A stretch of 64,000 bases of DNA from Patagioenas fasciata (lineage: Eukaryota; Chordata; Aves; Columbiformes; Columbidae): NCBI RefSeq assembly GCF_037038585.1, contig NC_092520.1, positions 1,765,001-1,829,000 on the forward strand, given 5' to 3'. Made by a program: the position numbers and the translations under genes. Numbering within the stretch: position 1 is the first letter of the stretch; each line of letters opens with the position of its first letter. Positions 1-12,000 of this stretch are shown here, in pieces. The notes beneath the pieces were generated by a model, which was given only the letters and a program-made list of their open reading frames with translations, was not told the DNA's origin and made no database searches.

Positions 1-600
1 CCTCAAATTTAGGGGTTTATTCGGTTTCTACACCCCCGGAGGAACCGGATTTGCAGCCGGGTGACACCAGGAGACACGGAGGTGACCACGTGGGGACGGG
101 GGCTCCGTGTCACCTCCCGCACGGTGCCAGCACCTGGGGGGACTCCAAAAACACCTCTTGCCCCCACCCTGGGATTTTGGGTCCCCTCCATGGATTTTGG
201 GTCCCCCCCATGGATTTCGGGTCTCCCCCATGGATATTGGGTCCCCCCCCATGGATTTTGGGTCCCCCCATGGATTTCGGGTCCCCCCACGCACCCTCAG
301 TATTTATTGTGCCGTCGCCGTTGTCACCTCAGAGCACCCCATGGGGACACAGTGACGTGTGTGTGTGTGTCCCCCCGCCTCCCCCGTTATTTTTGGGTAA
401 AGCTGTTGGGCAGCGTGGTACTTTTTAATTTTAATTTTATTTTTCTTTCCTTTTTTTTTTGGTTTTCTTTCTATTTTTTTGTAAAGTGGTTTCTTTGTAC
501 TTGGTCACGGGTACCTTGCTCCTTCGGTTTCTCCACCGTTATCTGTGATGTTTCCGTGTTCTGTCAAATAAATTATTCTAGTTTATTAAACTCAGAAAAA
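1..600 (+). other. candidate 3' UTR and poly(A) site of a plus-strand gene
   Basis: A canonical AATAAA lies at 567-572 and a variant ATTAAA at 585-590, followed by an A-rich run from about 595. Upstream is a T-rich, stop-rich stretch (420-560) typical of a 3' UTR, and no coding exon is recognisable. The minus strand also has an AATAAA (complement of 16-21) near the window edge, so a minus-strand 3' end is an alternative. Gene identity is unknown. Confidence 0.35.
175..290. repeat. 20-22 bp minisatellite (CATGGATTTTGGGTCCCCC)
   Basis: About six head-to-tail copies of a unit built on CATGGATTTTGGGTCCCCC. They vary in the length of the C run and by T/C changes (GATTTCGGG, GATATTGGG). Apparent ORFs on both strands here are by-products of the repeat. 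Confidence 0.85.
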
Positions 601-1090
601 AAAGGAAAAAAAATATATATATAGGTATAAAATATATATGGACAATTATTGGTTTTGCTGATGCAAAACGGGGGGGGTTTGTGGCATCTATAGGTCCTTG
701 GGGGGTACAAAGGGTTGTGACCCCTCATTTCTGTTGCTTTCCACCCCAAAAATCAAACCCAGACTGGCAAGATGAACTTGTTGGAGCATCTCATGGTCAT
801 GCTGCTCTGGTAAATTGATTTATTAATGATTAATTAAGGCTTCTGGTGGCTGCTGCCTGAGCTGAGCTTGGCGCCGGGACCCCCCCGGTGGTCTCTGGTC
901 TGTATGTGCTGTGGTTTCCCCCCAAGAAAAACCCTCTTACCTGGCTGTTTGGCCACCAAAGATGCCGTTTGGCTTGTGTCATCCCAATGGGGGGGTGTGT
1001 GCAGCCGGTGAGCTTTGGACTGCTGGACAAAACACACAGATCGATGCTGAAATGGCGCAGGATGTGAAGTAAACCTTGAATGCTGGGGGT
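591..1090. other. unassigned DNA
   Basis: No exon, RNA or repeat family is recognised. There is a short A/T run (600-640) and otherwise mixed-composition sequence without splice-flanked coding motifs. Confidence 0.4.
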
Positions 1091-1095
1091 GGATT

Positions 1096-1265
1096 TGGGC
1101 GCCTCAGTTCAGGGATCAAAATGGCGGCACCAGGGGCATCAAAGTCACCTCAGACACAAAATGGCGGCACCAGAGTCACCTCAGACACAAAATGGCGGCC
1201 CCAGGGGCACCTGAATCACCTCAGGGCTCAAAATGGTGGTCAGAGGGGTGGCGGGGTCACCTCAC
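1096..1265 (+). repeat. tandem AAAATGGCGGC monomers upstream of a CR1 fragment
   Basis: Four roughly 30-43 bp units each start with AAAATGGCGGC or AAAATGGTGGT and continue into CACCAGGGGCACC and TCACCTCAG. The core matches the YY1 consensus (AAnATGGCGGC). The block runs straight into a CR1 3' fragment at about 1266. The same arrangement, including about 30 bp of further upstream sequence, recurs inverted at 50,738-50,880. Confidence 0.75.
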
Positions 1266-1722
1266 AAGAAAGGCCTTGAGGTGCTGGAGCGAGTGGAGAG
1301 AAGGGAACGGAGCTGGTGAGGGGCTGGAGCACAAGGGTGATGGGAGCGGCTGAGGGACCTGGGGGGTTCAGCTGGAGAACAGGAGCTGAGGGGAGACCTT
1401 CTGATCTCTGAACTGCCTGAAAGGAGCTTGGAGCCAGGGGGGTCGGGCTCTGCTCCCCAGGAACAAGCGCCAGGAGCAGATGAAACGGCCTCAAGTTGCG
1501 CCAGGGGAGGTTGAGGTTGGATGTGGGAACAATTTCTTCCCCAAAGGGCTGTGGGGCATTGGAACAGGCTGCCCAGGGCAGTGCTGGAGTCACCATCCCT
1601 GGAGGGTTGGACAGACGGACAGGAGGTTCTCAGGACATGGGGCAGTGCTGGGGATGGGTTAATCGCTGAACTCTATGATCTTGATGTTCTCTCCCAACCA
1701 AAACGGTTCTGTGACTCTGGTA
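1266..1722 (+). mobile_element. CR1 LINE 3' fragment (type A)
   Basis: Starts at CAAGAAAGGCCTTGAGG, which corresponds to the 3' end of ORF2, and runs through the 3' UTR to CCAACCAAAACGGTTCTGTG. Copies at 7,194, 26,250 and 50,735 (inverted) start at the same point. Confidence 0.9.
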
Positions 1723-1928
1723 TCTTCATTCACAATATATCAAGCCCCACAGTGTCAGCCCTCAGGACACAAACCATCAGCTCCGAGAAGTTCCTCAGCA
1801 GGACACAGAGTGGCCATTGCTCGTTTAACAAATATCTCATTAATCCATCGTGCACACCGGGTACCGTGTGGCTTTGCATTTAATTTCCTAAATCACGCCC
1901 AGGCCCTGCTGTTTGTAACAGGAACCTT

Positions 1929-2396
1929 GAGCTCTGGGTCCTCAGCACAGGACACACATGGACCTGCTGGAGAGGGGCCAGAGGAGCCCCAGGAATGACC
2001 CGAGGCTGGAACAGCTCTGCTGGGAGGACAGGCTGAGAGAGCTGGGGTGTTCAGCTGGAGAAGAGAAGCTCCGGGGAGACCTTAGTGTGGCCTTAAAAGG
2101 GTCGAGAAGAAAGATGGGGACAGACTTTTGAGCAGGGCCTGTTGTGACAGGACAAGGGGTGATGGTTTTAAACTAAAGGGGGGAGATTGAGGCTGGGTAT
2201 AAGGAATTGTTGCCCTGAGGGTGGTGAGAGCCTGGCCCAGGTTGGGCAGAGAGGTGGTGGCTGAACCATCCCTGGAGACATCCCAGGCCAGGCTGGACGG
2301 GGCTCTGAGCAACCTGAGCTGCTGAAGATGTCCCCGTCATGGCAGGGGTGGCACTGGGGGAGCTTTAAGGTCCCTTCAACACGAATTATTCTGTCC
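1929..2396 (+). mobile_element. CR1 LINE 3' fragment (type B)
   Basis: A second CR1 subfamily, starting at GGGTCCTCAGCACAGGACAC and ending near TTATTCTGTCCTATTATT. It is homologous to 29,690-30,180 (+) and to 16,245-16,720 read in reverse. Confidence 0.9.
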
Positions 2397-2514
2397 TATT
2401 ATTTTCTGACAGCACTGTCAGCAGCAGCGCTGCAACCATCAGCCTCTGGTGTGGCATAAAAGACTTGCATTACATTTTTATCTCTGCTCCCACAGTCTGT
2501 TTGGGCACTGGAGA

Positions 2515-2585
2515 GTGAATCACAGACTCACTTTGGTTGGAAGAGACCCTGGAGATCATTGAATCCAAGCTGCTCTTGCTGTAGC
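2515..2585 (-). mobile_element. CR1 3'-terminal scrap
   Basis: Contains AATCACAGACTCACTTTGG and TTGGAAGAGACCCTGGAG, the reverse complement of a CR1 3' terminus. Truncated after about 70 bp. Confidence 0.6.
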
Positions 2586-3375
2586 TCCCATCGTTGCTGC
2601 AGCTCAGAGCCTCACGCCGCGGAATAAACCCCAAAATTGTTCTTGGTTTGAAATCGTGTCTTCCCAGCAAGGGGCTGAGGAGGAACCAGGCAGAGCAGTG
2701 AGGATGGAGACCCCAAAACCCCCCAGTTTCTCCTCGGAAGGACACAGAGATGCCTGCGCATTGCAGGTGGTTCAAGTTCATGGCCAAGCTGCCCTGGTGG
2801 GTGTCCCAGGAGGATGGAGATGTGGAGCAGCACCGCGGCTGGACCACTCTGCTCCACATCCCTCCTGCGACCAGGAGGAGCCAGGACGGGGGGGACGAGC
2901 CAAAAATCATCGATTTCTGAGCCTGAATGGAGGGACAACCCCTCAGGGACAGCTCAGACCCCTCCCATCCCTCCCCACCAAGGGCAAACCCGGCTCCAGC
3001 AAAGCCGAGGTCGCCCCAGTCACAAACTGGACCCTGATCAGATGTTCCCATGTTAACAGAAGGTCCATGTGGTGCAATTTTGGGAGCAATGTCCTCACCG
3101 GGAGTTCTCCATCATCACCTTTAAAGGACATTCCCCTTCTGTGTGTCAGCCCCGTCTCCAGCAGCTGCAAGAACTTACTATTTCGGACATTTCCCGTCCC
3201 CTGTCAAAGCCGGTTCGAGCCGGACAAGGCGGCTTAAAGTTATTTCGGGGAAAAAAAGGGAAGCTTGGATGTGTACAAACCGCTGTTGCTTAAGTGCCAC
3301 ATCTCTAGGAAGCCAAGCGAATTTCCTTCCCTGTCCCCTCTGTGCTGACGTGGGACGGGGTCAGGATAACCCAAC
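2586..3375. other. unassigned DNA between CR1 copies
   Basis: Both strands hold overlapping open stretches of up to 193 codons, but none shows a recognisable family motif or paired splice sites. I see nothing that supports a gene. Confidence 0.35.
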
Positions 3376-4030
3376 ATCACCAGAGCAGATCACACAGGAT
3401 CCCAGGGGGTTTGAATGTCTCAGAGAAGGAGACTCCACACCCGCTCTGGGCAGCCTGGGCCAGGCTCTGGCATCTCCCAGCAAAGAAGTTTCTGCTCATG
3501 TTCAGATGGAGCCTCCTGTGTTTCAGTCTGTGCCCGCTGCCCCTCACCCTGGCGCTGGGCACCACTGAACAGAGTCTGCTCCATCCTCTGACACCCACCC
3601 TGAGCTATTGATCATTGATCACATCCCTCTCAGCTTCTCTTCTCCAGCTCAGCAGCCCCAGCTCTCTCAGTGTCTCCTCAGCACAAAGATGCTCCAGACC
3701 CCTCAGCATCTTCGTGTCCCTCCCTGGACTCTCTCCAGTGATTCCTCGTCCTCAAACTGGACCCAGTTCTGCAGATGTGGCCTCACCAGGGCAGAGCAGA
3801 GAGGGACAACAACCTCCCTTGACCTCCTGGTCACTCTTGCTCACACGCCCCAGGTACCATTGGCCTCTTGGCCACAGGGCACATGGGTGGCTCTTGGTCA
3901 CCCTGTTGTCCCCACAACTCCCAGGTCCTTCTCCACAAGCTGCTTCCCAGCAGCTCAACCCCAACCTGTGCTGGTGCCGGGGGTCGTTCCTCCCCAGGGA
4001 CCGGACCCTGCACCGGCTTTGGTTGCATTT
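3376..4030 (-). mobile_element. diverged CR1 LINE fragment (type C)
   Basis: Read on the minus strand it matches the CR1 3' ORF2 and UTR layout, with blocks such as GGGTTTGAATGTCTCAGAGA and CAGCCTGGGCCAGGCTCTGG. It is more diverged than the copies at 19,955 or 43,950. A type A tail abuts it at 4,031. Confidence 0.75.
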
Positions 4031-4137
4031 CATAAAATCACAGAATCATTTCGGTTGGAAAAGCCCCTCTAGATCATCGAGTCCAACCATAACCCACCCC
4101 CGGCACTGCCCCATGTCCTGAGAACCTCACCTCCGTG
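4031..4137 (-). mobile_element. CR1 type A 3' end
   Basis: AAAATCACAGAATCATTTCG followed by the type A 3' UTR in reverse, cut off at about 4,137. Confidence 0.75.
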
Positions 4138-4562
4138 TCTGGATGACACAGACCTGTGGTTTTGACAGGTGACAAGACATCAGATCCCCACATCCCCCCT
4201 CGTCGAGAGGGGTAAGTTTTGGGTGTGGAACGGAAGAGCTTCTGCTGGGAGGAGACCCGGGAGGCGATGAACAGTGTGGAGCTTCCCCGTGGCATCGTTA
4301 TCGTGTGGAACGGAGGAGGATTCAGCCTCAGCACACACAGGCAAGGAGCTGTTGCCATGAGACAGCGCAGATCAGCTCAGTGCATTCCAGCGCCTGCCTC
4401 CTGAAGGACAACGTGCACCCCCGTGCCCCATCTCCCCTCTCCTCAACCCCGCTCACACTTCAGCGTACACCAGGAAAACGGGGAGCGCTCTCCATTCGTC
4501 CTTTGCGTTCCCATCCCAGAAATAACCCTGAAAAGGAGCTTGAGAGCGTGAGGGGACAGCAA
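4138..4562. other. unassigned DNA
   Basis: No coding, RNA or repeat signal that I can support. Confidence 0.35.
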
Positions 4563-4870
4563 ATCACAGAAGGGTTTGGGTGGGAAGGGACATTCAAAGC
4601 TCATTGAGTCCATGAGCAGGGACATCTTCACCAGCTCAGGTTGCTCAGAGCCCCGTCCAGCCTGGCCTGGGATGTCTCCAGGGATGGTTCAGCCACCACC
4701 TCTCTGCCCAACCTGGGCCAGGCCCTCACCACCCTCAGGGCAACAATTTCTTCCTCATGTCCGGCCTGAATCTCCCTTCTTTAGTTTGTACCATCACCCC
4801 TTGTCCTATCACAACAGGCCCTGCTCAAAAGTCTGTCCCCATCTTTCTCTTCGGCCCCTTTTAAGTACAG
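4563..4870 (-). mobile_element. CR1 type B 3' fragment
   Basis: Reverse-oriented type B copy: AATCACAGAAGGGTTTGGG, the GGGACATCTTCACCAGCTCA block and AACAGGCCCTGCTCAAAAGT are all present. Confidence 0.85.
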
Positions 4871-4887
4871 AAGAGGTTGCAATAATA

Positions 4888-5230
4888 ATCATAGAACCAT
4901 TTTGGTTGGAAAAGCCCCTCAAGATCATCAAGTCCAACCGTTTCCCAGCCGTGTCCCTGCCCCATGTCCTGAGAACCTCCTGTCCGTCTGTCCAGCCCTC
5001 CAGGGATGGTGACTCCAGCACTGCCCTGGGCAGCCTGTTCCAATGCCCCACAGCCCTTTGGGGAAGAAATTGTTCCCAGATCCAACCTCAACCTCCCCTG
5101 GTGCAACTTGAGGCCGTTTCCTCTGCTCCTGGCGCTTGTTCCTGGGGAGCAGAGCCTGACCCCCCTGGCTCCAAGCTCCTTTCAGGCAGTTCAGAGATCA
5201 GAAGGTCTCCCCTCAGCTCCTGTTCTCTCA
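4888..5230 (-). mobile_element. CR1 type A 3' fragment
   Basis: Starts with the 3' tail AATCATAGAACCATTTTGG on the reverse strand and extends to CTCAGCTCCTGTTCTC. About 20 bp separate it from the preceding type B copy. Confidence 0.85.
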
Positions 5231-6076
5231 CCCTACAAGACCCATCCTGGTTGCTCCCGCACGAGAACCCCCAGTGCCAGAACAAACCAGGGTCTCCCCG
5301 CTTTGCAGGTGACACCCCCTCCCTTGCCCTCTCTCCACTCTCTCCTCCACAAAACACTCTCGTTTTTAATATTGGGAATAACGAGCAGACAGTTTTCATT
5401 CCCCCAAGTAACACCTTGGTAACAGCGTGGGCGTTGCAGGAGTCATCGCCTGCTTTCCCCGGGCCCAGGAAATCACATTAGCTTGATCAAATTTAAACTT
5501 TCGGCTGGTGGGAAAAGAGCCAAAAGATACCAAGGTCCTTTTTTCTAGACCGGGTGGCCCTGCAGTCGGGGGAGGGTAAAGTTCGTAACAGGCTGGGGCT
5601 GAAAATGTCGTTCCTGTTCCTTTTTGCAAGGCTGCGACTTCCTGAGCGGTGGCCGCTCCTTGTGACACGCACACGAGTGACGAAATGTCCCCACCCCATG
5701 GGGCGCGCGTCCTTCGGGCCTGGAAACCAGCGGGTTAAAAATGCCACAGAACAGCCCATTTCCTCAAACCCTGCTCGCGCTTTTTGTGGCTGTTTCCTTC
5801 TGAAAACGCAGCGCAGACACGACACGGGTCCTCGATAAAATGACGGCAGGGTGCTCTCCGCTAGCGGACGCAAACGGTCTGTGCTGTCGTTTGAAAGATG
5901 GGACACAGAAGGAACACAATCAAAAATGTATAGACGCTTTACAGCCAGTTCTGTTGGCTACAACTGTCTCAAAGCAGCATCCGCGCGCAAACAGGCGCCT
6001 CGCAGCCCACGCAAACAAGAACATTAACAGGAAACGCGCCACGTCTCAGCGAAAGTATCACCTACCCACGCTTCCC
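5231..6076. other. 3' flank of WDR73
   Basis: No further exon is seen. On the minus strand this is the WDR73 3' UTR and downstream region. I find no AATAAA in that orientation, only an ATTAAA near 5,365, so the poly(A) site is undetermined. Confidence 0.35.
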
Positions 6077-9000
6077 TCAAGGCCGAACCCACTCCCAAAC
6101 GTGCAGGGAACCGTCGCTGGCCGCTGACAATAAGGTTCTGGGTCTCTGTGGATGCCACGTGTGCGATGTCACCAGGGGAGGGCCGTCGCCGCTGTCCGCT
6201 CCGCCGAACGCGTGGCCTTTGTGGATAAATATCGGCTCCGCTTCCCGGCCGGAGCTGTCCCAGCGCTGCGTGTCGTACACGTGCACGGTGCCATCGAAAC
6301 CTTCAATAAAAGGGAATCGGGGAGGCCGCACAATTATTGTTTTGCTCTAGTCCTATCGGGCTCAAGCTCCTCTCCTGGCAAGACACCGAAATGAGGATGG
6401 TGGCCCAGAGTGACAACCTGTGACAGTGGAGCTTCCAAACCATCAAGGAGCTTGCCTGGAACAGGCCAGACCCAAAAAGCTTGAAAATTCCCCAGTTTGA
6501 ATGTGCAAAGCTCTGGCCAAGAGGCAGCTTTGCTGTCTTACCAGCACAGTATCGCTGGCACTATCAGGGCAGCGTTTGCCAAGAATTCGGGGTTCTGTTC
6601 TCCCAGGAGAGAAGCGGGAGCCCCCCAGAACCCATTGGAGATGTTCAGCTCATGTCTCTGCTCTGAATAATTGGGATGTTTAAAGTGGGGTGAACTGGAG
6701 AGGAACACAGAGCAAATAATCACCCAGAAAAAGAGATCTCTGCCCAAAAGCACGTACCTGAGACAGCAAGGCAGCCCCGCAGAGCAGGAGCCCAGGAAAC
6801 GCGCAGGAACTCCGCGCCCGAGCTGGGACGAGGAAATGGGCATTTCACCCAAGCCAAGGACTCCGAGGTTTTCCTTACGTCCGTCAGGCTGAGGTGCCCC
6901 CCGCTCGAGAGACGAGCGATGGGCCGGGAGCCGGAATCGGAGCCCTGAGGTGCGACCCCCATGCGCCAGCGCTCGTCACACGGCGCCCAGGGCACGGACG
7001 CGGCCTCCAAGGGAGCCTGAGGCTGCCGAACGTCGGCCAGGGACAGGCGGCCCTCCGCACAGCACAGCAGCGCCGTGTTCCCGTCCAGGAACGCCACGTC
7101 GCTGAGCTCCTCGCTGCTTCTGGATGCTGGGAAGAAATAAAGAGACGCAGATTTCAGACAGAAAAAAGAGTGTTTGGGTGATTCCCCTCACGCCAAGAAA
7201 GGCCTTGAGGTGCTGGAGCGAGTGGAGAGAAGGGAACGGAGCTGGTGAGGGGCTGGAGCACAAGTGTGATGGGAGCGGCTGAGGGACCTGGGGGGTTCAG
7301 CTGGAGAACAGGAGCTGAGGGGAGACCTTCTGATCTCTGAACTGCCTGAAAGGAGCTTGGAGCCAGGGGGGTCGGGCTCTGCTCCCCAGGAACAAGCGCC
7401 AGGAGCAGAGGAAAGGGCCTCAAGTTGCGCCAGGGGAGGTTGAGGTTGGATGTGGGGAACAATTTCTTCCCCAAAGGGCTGTGGGGCATTGGAACAGGCT
7501 GCCCAGGGCAGTGCTGGAGTCACCAGCCCTGGAGGGCTGGACAGACGGACATGAGGTTCTCAGGACATGGGGCAGGGACAGGGGTGGGGAACGGTTGGAG
7601 CTGATCATCTTAAAGACCTTTTCCAATCAAAATGATCCTGTGATTTTCCTCATTCGGGTATGAAGCGTGTGGGGACTGAATCGCACCGTGTAGGTGAAGG
7701 CAGCTGGTCTCCAGGATCCCCAACAAACCAGGCCTGGACTAAGCACCTCGAGGTAAGGCAGGGCTGGTTTAACAAGGCTTAACAACTCTCCTCCCACCCG
7801 CAGGGACAGATCACCGACTAACACACCGCTCGACTAACACACCGCTCGACTAACACACCGCTCGACTAACACACCGCTCGACTAACAGACCGCTCGACTA
7901 ACACACCGCTCGACTAACACAGCTCGCTCAGAAGTTGATGTCAATTCCAACGACCCCGATGGGCCATCACCTCCCTCGTTTGGGACAACACGCGCAGCAA
8001 ACCCTCCGCAAACCCGATTCCTTGCACTGAAACCATCCACCGCGCTCTCGTAGGGCACAAATTTGGGGCAGAAGCTTGAGAAATCACCATCAGGGAGATG
8101 GATCAGAGCATTGTGACCTCTCTCCTCAAGACTTTCCGCAAATATCTTTATACCTTTGGCACATGTCAAAGAACACACACAGTGAAACGTTTGCCGCTTG
8201 AGGAGTTACCTTTGGCTTTGCCAAACCCCAGCTTTCCAAAACCAGACATTAGACTTAAATACCTGCTGTGTAGACGTTTTTCCTCGATTCAACCTCCGTA
8301 ATTTGGACGCTGTTGAGTCTCGAGCCGTGAAGGACCCACGGGGCTTTGGCAGAAATCGTTGCGATTTTAGCCCAAGGTTGGCCAGCGTCGTTTTCTGCAG
8401 CGATGGCACTTATGGGTTTAATGACATCTATTGGACAGAGAGGTAAGCAGTTGTAAAGCACATCAGGAGTCACGTAATCCACAAGATCAAGCTGTTTCAC
8501 AGCCTCCTAAAGCTAAAAGCGACCTACTAAACCCATAAGAAATCCAATTATGACCAACCCCCGCTCCAGAACAAACCCGCTCTTTCCAAAACATCCAGCA
8601 CGGATCAACAAGAAGCCATTTAAAACTCTAGCAAAACGCATGGAAAGTTGCAAAGCAACATGTTTATTGTCAATTAAGAAGAATAAGAATGCTCGCATTA
8701 ACATTTTGCACTTCCTTTCTGGTGGTTTCGAAGTGTTTCACAACAGTAGACAAAGCAACTAGACTTTAGAAGCAGGCAGATGTGGGCTTGGAGAACTGAG
8801 GTGGTTTGTGATATATCGTGAAAGTATGATGAAAAGTGCTTTATTTCTAATGTTTGCAGTTATTAAGAGAATATTATGTCAACTATATGATTAGGGGTTT
8901 TTTTCGTATGACTAAGAGCTCATAAATAAGCAGAAAGCTGCTGACAGGTGTAAATCTGCTACTGGACCAGAGGAAACGGCCTCAAGTTGCGCCAGGGGAG

Positions 9001-12000
9001 GTTGAGGTTGGATGTGGGGAACAATTTCTTCCCCAAAGGGCTGTGGGGCATTGGAACAGGCTGCCCAGGGCACTGCTGGAGTCACCATCCCTGGAGGGGT
9101 TGAAAATACATATAGATGAGGTTCTCAGGACACGGGGCAGTGCCAGGGCTGTGGGAACGGTTGGACTTGATCATGTTAAAGGTCTTTTCCAACCTAAATG
9201 ATTCTGTGCTCCTGTCATTTTACACCCAGGGAGAAGGGGAAGTTGGAGGAGCCTGATGCAAAGACTGAAACGAGAAACTACTCGTGCTCAGAAACACGTT
9301 CCCTTACCCGAGTCCTCTGCTGACACCTGCCAGACCTGCAAGGCGCTGTCGGGGGGGCCGCTCGTCACCAGCAAGCTGAGGAAACACACAAAATACCCCA
9401 CAAAACTCTTCAGGAGCAGACTACAATCTTTTTCTTCCCCCAATCTGATGAGCACGGCTGTGCTCCGCCACTCCCGCTGCACGGAGCAGAGGTGGGGCTG
9501 CAAGGACCTTAATCCCACAACTCCTCACGCCAGGGCGCTTCACACAGCATTTAATACACAACGGCATTTAATTAGCACGTTTTCCAAAAGCGCTAGACTA
9601 GGAACGCCGCACAGAGCCCCGAAGCAGCAACAGGGGCTCGTGTAGGAGGAGAAAAGCGAAGGAGTGAAGTGAATCAGCCGGAGGGAAGCGTGTTTGCTTG
9701 GTCTACAACCCACAGCAGGAAACAAAAACCTTCAGAGCCTGCACACGCAGGGATGGAAAAGGCAGAACCAGGAAGCTCCATGGGTTCCTGCCGCCCAGAA
9801 ACGGGGTACGGAGGGATCCTTGCTGAGCCACCACCAACGCCAGCACTCCTGCAAGAAGCTGAGGGTTCCAATTATCCAGCAGCAGATTCGTTTTCCCTGC
9901 CAGCACCCCCAAAAACACACCACTGCAGCTTGCGGTATGGCAACAGCGGGGTGCACCCCGTTTTGCTGAGCACCCCGATAAGCGGCTCCTCTGCAAACAC
10001 CAGGACGGGGCTCTGGGATGAGTGTTACATTTCACCAGCAGGCAAATCCTCACTCGGACTCACGCTGCTCTCAGAGCTGGTGGGATTGACCAGCTGGGTT
10101 GGGAAGAGGCAAAAGGAGCTCGATCGCAATGGACAAGCCCCCTCTCCACCTCCTGGCAGGAAGATGAGCCAGGGAGGGTCAGTGGGACATGAGGCAAAGG
10201 TTCTTCCCCCAGAGGTGCTGGACACTGAACAGGCTCCCAGGGAGGTGTCACGGCCCAACCTGACAGTGTTCAAGAAGAGACTGGACAGCGTCCTCAGACA
10301 CACGGGGTGACCTGTGGGGTGTCCTGTGCAGGGACAGGAGCTGGACTCGATGGTCCTTGTGGGTCCTTCCAGCTCAGGACATTCTGTGATTCCACGATCC
10401 TGTGGCCATACCTGGTGTCTGGAACGTGTTTCAGGCCGTACACCGGGCGGTTTGAAAATGCACCACATTCCACCTTGAAATCTCTCTCTGGACACAGGCC
10501 CTGGAAATCAAGAGGCAAAATCATTTCTTCGCACTTAATGGTGCAGAACTTGCTGCGGTCAGTTACCACAAAAATAAAAGACAGAGAGATGAGACACACT
10601 CTTGCTTGGGAAAGCTCACGCTTGTCCAGTAACACCCACAATGCTCTTTACAACTGCCTGAAAGGAGCTTGGAGCCAGGGGGGTCAGGCTCTGCTCCCCA
10701 GGAACAAGCGCCAGGAGCAGAGGAAATGGCCTCAAGTTGCGCCAGGGGAGGTTAAGATTGGATGTGGGAACAACTTCTTCCCCAAAGGGCTGTGGGGCAT
10801 TGGAACAGGCTGCCCAGGGCAGTGCTGGAGTCACCATCCCTGGAGGGTTGGACAGACGGACATGAGGTTCTCAGGACATGGGGCAGGGACAGTGCTGGGT
10901 GAATGAGTGGACTCCGTGATCTTGAGGTTCTCTCCCAACCAAAATGGTTCTGCTGTTCTATGATTTTAACAGGAGTTACAGGATTGAAGGGTCCCAAAAT
11001 AGTTAAAGAAAAGAAACAGAGAGAGAAAGCTCCTGCCAAGAGCTCTGATGGGGCTTGTTGACATCTGCGCACATCTGGCTTAGGAGCTCTCACTCACCCA
11101 GTGACCAAGCTCCACTTTCTGCTTCAGTGTAGGCACCACACACCCACCGGCCACCCTCGCTGCTCAGCACCGTGATGCCCCCGCCTCGGCAGCTCAGCAA
11201 GTCCCTTCTCCATTTGTCTGTGCATCCCCATCTGTCATATTTCCCCACAAAACACTTTAATTCACACATCTTGGAGGAGACTAAGAGGAGACCTCATAGT
11301 GGCTACAGCTTCCTCACAAGGGGAGGAGGAAGCGGAGGCGTCGAACAATTTAGTGACCAGTGACAGAACCCAGGGAACGGCAGGAGATGAGCCAGGGAGG
11401 GTCAGTGGGACATGAGGCAAAGGTTCTTCCCCCAGAGGTGCTGGACACTGAACAGGCTCCCAGGGAGGTGTCACGGCCCAACCTGACAGTGTTCAAGAAG
11501 AGACTGGACAGCGTCCTCAGACACACGGGGTGACCTGTGGGGTTGTCACTGCAGGGACAGGAGCTGGACTCCGTGATCCTGTGGGCACCTCCAGCTCAGG
11601 ACATTCTGTGATTCTATGACGTGGAGGTGAAGTTTTCACGGCACAAGCTGACCACAGAGCAGCAGGGTTACAGGACTTGACTTGCAACCTGTGCCACCTC
11701 AACCGGACAGCAGCCGGGTGAATTATGCGCTTCACCTTCCAACCAAACCGGCTCTAACTTTGCCAAGTCCTTGTCAGAGCAGCACAGACCAGGTAACAGC
11801 TTGTGAAGCCCAGTACAGCTCGGTCTCTGAAGACACGAGGCCAAGGGGGACAGAGGGACCTGGTGCCACCCCGGCTGTGACACCCACCTGCGTCTCCTTT
11901 GCCTGCAGCGTTGGTGGCGGGAGCAGCTGCAGGATCTCGTTCCCACCGGAGTCCTCATACCCGGCTACACAGACACCTTGGAGGTGGGGATGAAAGAACA

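Noticed and set aside
1929-2312. ORFs of about 75-120 codons recurring across the window ([40 protein letters not shown])
   Set aside because: Antisense frames of CR1 3' fragments repeated at every copy; not genes.
7882-8178. 98-codon minus-strand ORF in a WDR73 intron
   Set aside because: Overlaps the 16-bp tandem and has no counterpart in WDR73; probably chance.
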